Assembly (NCBI GenBank): GCA_007125835.1
Contig: SLCJ01000218.1
Coordinates: 1-8,620, forward strand
Length of the DNA: 8,620 bases
Source: Verrucomicrobiales bacterium
GTDB lineage: Bacteria > Verrucomicrobiota > Verrucomicrobiia > Verrucomicrobiales > SLCJ01
Reading direction: 5' to 3'
In this document: in pieces, positions 5,466 to 8,620 of the stretch
Numbering within the stretch: position 1 is the first letter of the stretch
Layout of the letters: each line of letters opens with the position of its first letter
The notes under the pieces: generated by a model
Database searches by the model: none
Seen by the model: the letters and a program-made list of their open reading frames with translations, nothing else
What the model was told of the DNA's origin: nothing
Made by a program: the position numbers and the translations under genes

Positions 5466-6962
5466 ATGTCCGAATCCAATCCCACACCGGCCCACCCCAG
5501 CAACCCATCCAGCGGCGAATCCGAATTGATCGCGGTGCGCCGCGAGAAACTCGCGCGCCTCCGCGTACTCGGGCACGATCCCTTCGGCGCTCGTTTCGAC
5601 ACCGACACCACACCCGCCGCCTTGCGCGAAGAGTTTGCCGACGGGCGGCAGGTGAAGTTCGCCGGGCGGGTGCTGGCGATCCGCGACATGGGCAAATCGA
5701 ACTTTTTCGTCCTCGGTGATGTCCAGGGGCGCATCCAGGGGTATATCGGTCGAAACGATGTGGATCCCGGCGTCTGGGAGGTGTGGAAGCTGGTAGACCG
5801 CGGCGACTGGATCGGTCTTTCCGGCGAAACCTTCACCACCCGCAAAGGCGAGCCGACCGTGAAAGTGACCACGCTCACCGTGCTCTCCAAGGCGCTGCGC
5901 CCGATGCCCGACAAGTGGCACGGCGTGGCCGACCGGGAACTCAAATACCGCAAGCGCCACCTCGACCTGATGTCGAATGAAGAGAGCGCGGCTTTGTTTG
6001 TGACGCGCTCGCGGATGCTCTCGGAGATCCGGCGTTGGTTCGAGGCGCGCGGTTTTCTCGAAGTCGAGACGCCGATGCTCCAGGATGTGGCTGGCGGGGC
6101 CGCCGCCCGCCCGTTTGAGACATATCACAACGCGCTCGGCATGCCGCTGACCCTGCGCATCGCCCCCGAGCTGTATCTCAAGCGCCTTCTGGTCGGCGGG
6201 TTCACACGGATTTTCGAACTCAACCGCAACTTCCGCAACGAGGGCATTTCGCGCCGCCACAACCCGGAATTCACCATGCTCGAAGCCTACCAGGCATTCG
6301 GCGATTTCGAGACCATGGCTGAGCTGGTCGAGGAAATGATCTGCCACCTCGCCGAAACCTTTTGCGGCGGATTGAAAATCGAACATCGCGACGCCGACGG
6401 CGAGTTGCTGCGGGTGATCGACCTTTCGCGTCCGTGGCGACGCGCATCCTACCGCGATCTGGTTGCCGAGGCAGCAGGCGGCGATTGGTTCGACCTGACG
6501 CCTGACCAGCGCCGCGCCCGCTGCGGCGACCTGGGTGTTGAGATTTCGCCGGACATGGAGGACTACGAAGTCACGCAGCAGGTGTTTGAGAAGCTGGTGG
6601 AGGAGAAGACATTTAATCCGTGTTTTGTGACTCATGTGGCCTCGGAGTTGATTCCGCTGGCCAAGCAGAACCCGCAGGATCCCTCGGTGATCGATGTCTA
6701 CGAGCTGATCATCAACGGCCAGGAAATCTCTCCCGGCTACTCCGAGCTGAATGATCCCGATGCACAGCGTCGGCGCTTCGAGGAGCAAAGCGGTGGCGAG
6801 ACGCAGAAGGTGGACACCGATTTCGTCGAGACGCTTGAATACGGCATGCCGCCTGCGGGTGGAATCGGCGTCGGCATCGACCGCTTGATCATGCTGCTCA
6901 CCGGCGCGCCGACCATCCGCGACGTGGTGCTCTTTCCCCAGCTCAAGCGCAAGGAGGGATGA
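5466..6962 (+). CDS. lysS: Lysyl-tRNA synthetase, class II
   Basis: This is a cytoplasmic enzyme of 498 residues that charges tRNA-Lys with lysine using ATP. An N-terminal helix (RREKLARLRVLGHDPF) leads into the OB-fold anticodon-binding domain (about 62-145: VKFAGRVLAIRDMGKSNFFVLGD...). The class II catalytic core follows: RKRHLDLMSN (162-171), motif 1 near RRWFEARGFLEVETPML (189-205), then GGAAARPFETYHNAL and LRIAPELYLKRL, motif 2 with FELNRNFRNEG and HNPEFTMLE (250-273), and motif 3 with GVGIDRLIMLLT and TIRDVVLFP (468-491). Length and motifs are normal. I chose ATG 5466; an in-frame ATG at 5445, preceded by GGGGAAG, would add 7 residues and cannot be excluded. The frame is open further back into exbD but without conservation. 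It is an essential housekeeping gene, 67 bp after exbD, possibly carried on the same transcript. Confidence 0.95.
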   Translation: MSESNPTPAHPSNPSSGESELIAVRREKLARLRVLGHDPFGARFDTDTTPAALREEFADGRQVKFAGRVLAIRDMGKSNFFVLGDVQGRIQGYIGRNDVDPGVWEVWKLVDRGDWIGLSGETFTTRKGEPTVKVTTLTVLSKALRPMPDKWHGVADRELKYRKRHLDLMSNEESAALFVTRSRMLSEIRRWFEARGFLEVETPMLQDVAGGAAARPFETYHNALGMPLTLRIAPELYLKRLLVGGFTRIFELNRNFRNEGISRRHNPEFTMLEAYQAFGDFETMAELVEEMICHLAETFCGGLKIEHRDADGELLRVIDLSRPWRRASYRDLVAEAAGGDWFDLTPDQRRARCGDLGVEISPDMEDYEVTQQVFEKLVEEKTFNPCFVTHVASELIPLAKQNPQDPSVIDVYELIINGQEISPGYSELNDPDAQRRRFEEQSGGETQKVDTDFVETLEYGMPPAGGIGVGIDRLIMLLTGAPTIRDVVLFPQLKRKEG

Positions 6963-7038
6963 TCCCGCCCGCGCGAGTGCACTTCCGGCCAATCCAAGCC
7001 AAGCCCTGTTGTTTTCACCTCAAGCCCGAATTTCAGCT

Positions 7039-8010
7039 ATGTCGTTTTCCCTCGTCGAGCACATCCGGATCTGGCGCATCGAGCACTGGCTCAAGAACAT
7101 CTTTATTCTCTTCGGCCACGCCGTGGCGGTGGTGCTGTTTTTCAATCTGGAAATCACCGGTTCGTTGATCGGGGCGGCGGTGCTGTCGCTGATTCCGGCC
7201 TGTCTGATCGCCTCGGCCAACTACATCCTCAACGAGATTCTCGACGCACCCTTCGACCGCCTCCACCCCACCAAAAAACTGCGTGGCATTCCGGCGGGCA
7301 AGGTGTCGGTGCCGATACTGTGGCTGATGATGGGCGGCTTGGTGGTGACCGGATTCGCGCTGGCTTGGTGGTGGTTTCCGAACCGAGGATACACCGTGGC
7401 GCTCGCCCTGCTGCTCCTCAGCGGCGTGGTTTACAACGTCAAACCGGTGCGCCTCAAGGACCGCGCCTATCTCGACGTGATCGCCGAGTCGTTTAACAAC
7501 CCGATCCGCCTCTGGCTCGGGTGGTATGCTCTCATACCAGCCGGGGTCGCCGCGCCGCCGCCCTTGTCCATCACCCTCGCATGGTGGTTTTTCGGCGCGT
7601 TGCTCATGACCGGCAAACGCTATGCTGAATTCCGCTTCATCGATGACAAAGAGCTGAGTGGCAAATACCGCAAATCCTTCCAAACTTATTCCGAGCGCAG
7701 TCTGATCATTGCCATGATCACCCACGCCAACCTGTTCTGCTTCTGCACCGGCGTGGCGATGGCCAGCTACCGCGAACTGCACAACTTGGTGCTGGTGTTC
7801 CCCATGATCGTGCTCGCAGTCATCGCCTATTTCGCCCACGCCATGAGCGACCGCGGCGCACGCCTCGAACCCGAAAAACTGCTGCAGAACAAATGGATCA
7901 TCGGCTGCACGCTGGCGACCGCCCTCGCCGCCGTATGGCTTCTCTACGCCGGCAAACAGGGCATCTTCGACGTGCGCGACGCCCTGCGGCTGATGCAGCC
8001 AGGCTGGTGA
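7039..8010 (+). CDS. UbiA-family prenyltransferase, decaprenyl-phosphate phosphoribosyltransferase-like
   Basis: A 323-residue integral membrane protein with about eight or nine hydrophobic segments. The first Asp-rich motif, NEILDAPFD (65-73, NxxxDxxxD), is followed by RLHPTKKLRGIPAGKVS; the HPTKK-R-IPAG stretch is typical of the subfamily that transfers phosphoribose to polyprenyl phosphate. The second conserved region is YNVKPVRLKDRAYLDVIAESFNNPIRLWLGW (132-162), where DVIAE stands in the place of the usual second acidic motif. GKRYAEFRFI later in the chain also fits that subfamily. The enzyme would join a polyprenyl chain donor to an acceptor at the inner membrane; the substrate is not certain. 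ATG 7039 gives a normal N-terminus (FSLVEHIRIWRIEHWLKNIF); a TTG at 7009 could add ten residues. It lies 76 bp after lysS. Confidence 0.85.
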   Translation: MSFSLVEHIRIWRIEHWLKNIFILFGHAVAVVLFFNLEITGSLIGAAVLSLIPACLIASANYILNEILDAPFDRLHPTKKLRGIPAGKVSVPILWLMMGGLVVTGFALAWWWFPNRGYTVALALLLLSGVVYNVKPVRLKDRAYLDVIAESFNNPIRLWLGWYALIPAGVAAPPPLSITLAWWFFGALLMTGKRYAEFRFIDDKELSGKYRKSFQTYSERSLIIAMITHANLFCFCTGVAMASYRELHNLVLVFPMIVLAVIAYFAHAMSDRGARLEPEKLLQNKWIIGCTLATALAAVWLLYAGKQGIFDVRDALRLMQPGW

Positions 8011-8014
8011 GTGC

Positions 8015-8046
8015 AGAGGTGGATAGAGGTGGATAGATAGATAGAT
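8015..8046 (+). repeat. Tandem 10-mer plus AGAT microsatellite
   Basis: AGAGGTGGAT occurs twice in direct tandem (8015-8024, 8025-8034) and is followed by three AGAT units (8035-8046). It starts 5 bp after the prenyltransferase stop. It is likely a product of replication slippage and may vary in copy number between strains. Confidence 0.75.
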
Positions 8047-8209
8047 AAAATGTGGACATCCATAAATCGCTCCACCCCCTCGACCCCGGCAGGGGAAATC
8101 CGCTGTGTCTTGGCCTGCCTCGGGGCGTGGGTGAGCATGGCAGGTAGGCCTTGGGCTTTGGTGGATCGGGCGCGCATGGTGTGCGTGGCGCTTGCCGGTG
8201 GCCTGCTCG

Positions 8210-8251
8210 CCAGCCCTGCGTGGGGGCTGGGAGGGCGGTTTCAAACCGCCC
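8210..8251. terminator. Two back-to-back hairpins, possible bidirectional terminator or intergenic repeat
   Basis: CCAGCCC (8210-8216) pairs with GGGCTGG (8224-8230), and two bases later GGGCGGTTT (8233-8241) pairs perfectly with AAACCGCCC (8243-8251) around a single C. The second palindrome is an almost gap-free 19-bp dyad, so it would rather form a cruciform or bind protein than make a roomy RNA loop. The site lies between convergent genes, where a terminator working on both strands is expected, but no T-run follows on either strand. It may equally be one copy of a dispersed palindromic repeat. Confidence 0.4.
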
Positions 8252-8285
8252 CCACTGACAGGCATGCAATAAAAATTGGCCGGGC

Positions 8286-8620
8286 ATAGTTTAGCCCAAG
8301 TTTCTTATGACCGTCAGCAATTCGTTATAAAACCTAGGATTTCATCCGAAAGGCACTACAAAATCGTCAACTTTTCATGAATGATTTGCGTGTGGGATAC
8401 TCCTTTTTCCAATCAATGTTCAGATTCCGATAAACCTCCAACTGGGCCGGATCTGGCATCGACGCTTTGCGAACGCGCAGCACTCTGCCATCCTTCATAG
8501 GCAAGCGGGTCGTCACAAGGCTGTGCGTCGAGAGCAACCGTCGCAAGGTCTTCCAGTCCCGCACGTCTCCACTGTCGCGCAATTTCTCGCGCACCCAGCT
8601 CAGCAGGTGATACGCCAGAA
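8286..8620 (-). mobile_element. One end of an insertion sequence (partial)
   Basis: The transposase tail must be followed by the terminal inverted repeat of its element. The AT-richer stretch starting with CATAGTTTAGCCC near 8286 lies 80 bp past the stop and coincides with the composition change, so it is my best guess for the border. The other end and the target duplication are outside the window; the boundary could be anywhere between about 8252 and 8340. Confidence 0.4.
8367..8620 (-). CDS. IS4-like transposase, C-terminal part (cut by the window's right edge)
   Basis: The minus-strand frame enters from the right edge and gives 83 residues before a TGA at 8367-8369. It begins LAYHLLSWVREKLRDSG, continues WKTLRRLLSTHSLVTTRLP and GRVLRVRKASMPDP, and ends near AQLEVYRNLNIDWKKEYP. 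The LAYHLL...W-R-KL helix followed by a T-TRLPMKDGRVLRVRKAS-PDP strand pair is the tail of DDE transposases of the IS4 type as I remember them. The helix normally follows the last catalytic Glu, which would lie outside the window. GTG codons inside the frame could act as starts, but the similarity before them shows that the gene continues. GC content is lower than in the chromosomal genes to its left, in keeping with transfer. The exact IS family is uncertain. Confidence 0.7.
   Translation of the reverse strand, partial: LAYHLLSWVREKLRDSGDVRDWKTLRRLLSTHSLVTTRLPMKDGRVLRVRKASMPDPAQLEVYRNLNIDWKKEYPTRKSFMKS

Larger units (their letters stand above)
8011..8366. other. Gene-free, repeat-bearing gap between convergent genes
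   Basis: This 356-bp stretch separates the end of the prenyltransferase gene from the end of the transposase gene on the opposite strand. The open frames here lack any family resemblance. It holds short tandem repeats at its left end, two adjacent hairpins around 8210-8251 and, from about 8260 on, a clear fall in GC content that probably marks the insertion-sequence end. A plus-strand frame reading MVCVALAGGLLASPAWG looks superficially like a signal peptide, but the frame then runs through the palindrome, and I do not call it a gene. Confidence 0.6.

Noticed and set aside
5172..6992. A 606-codon minus-strand open frame opposite exbD and lysS
   Set aside because: It is the antisense shadow of a full-length, motif-complete lysyl-tRNA synthetase; its own product shows no family features.
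7033..8265. A 410-codon minus-strand open frame opposite the prenyltransferase
   Set aside because: It is low-complexity His/Gln/Glu/Gly-rich shadow sequence; the plus strand has clear UbiA motifs and membrane segments.
8050..8289. A 79-codon plus-strand open frame with a signal-peptide-like stretch
   Set aside because: It runs through the palindromes and into the presumed insertion-sequence border and has no recognisable domain; it is probably chance.
1..8620. CRISPR array, tRNA or rRNA genes
   Set aside because: No regularly spaced direct repeats of suitable length and no tRNA- or rRNA-like segments were seen on either strand by eye.

Overview
The window is GC-rich and densely coded in its middle part. 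It most resembles a chromosome segment of a Verrucomicrobiota bacterium of the Verrucomicrobiales type. This is an inference from several things: the style of the Rex, LysS and redoxin proteins, A-rich leaders in place of clear Shine-Dalgarno sequences, a TonB/ExbB/ExbD envelope system (so a diderm), and long repeat-bearing intergenic DNA. No 16S rRNA or other decisive marker is present.

Left part (1-1414) is a small graveyard of defence and mobile-type genes. On the minus strand, running off the left edge, is a remnant of a type IIG / Eco57I-like restriction-modification methylase. Its N-terminus is cut off, and an in-frame internal deletion has removed the SAM-binding and NPPY catalytic core. 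Diverging from it is an intact ribbon-helix-helix antitoxin gene with a striking palindromic operator. It overlaps by ATGA a PIN-domain toxin gene that survives for only 35 codons. Positions 1415-1664 hold no gene, only a G-rich possible G-quadruplex and presumably the promoter of the next gene.

Central part (1665-8010) is conserved chromosome, all on the plus strand: an exported redoxin of the DCPF type, the NADH-sensing repressor Rex, a TonB/TolA-like protein with a long acidic linker, ExbB, ExbD, lysyl-tRNA synthetase (class II), and a UbiA-family prenyltransferase resembling decaprenyl-phosphate phosphoribosyltransferases. Gaps are 17-76 bp from rex onward, so rex-tonB-exbB-exbD could be one transcript, possibly continuing into lysS and ubiA. 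The TonB-like protein, ExbB and ExbD should form one proton-motive-force-driven complex linking inner membrane and outer envelope; Rex next to them suggests, without proving, redox control.

Right part (8011-8620) is a 356-bp gene-free gap with a tandem 10-mer, a GATA microsatellite and two adjacent hairpins, followed by the C-terminal end of an IS4-like transposase on the minus strand running off the right edge.

I do not see a clearly new complete biological system. The most interesting items are the deleted-core methylase remnant, the orphan antitoxin with its three phased TGCATA sites, and the rex-tonB-exbB-exbD linkage.
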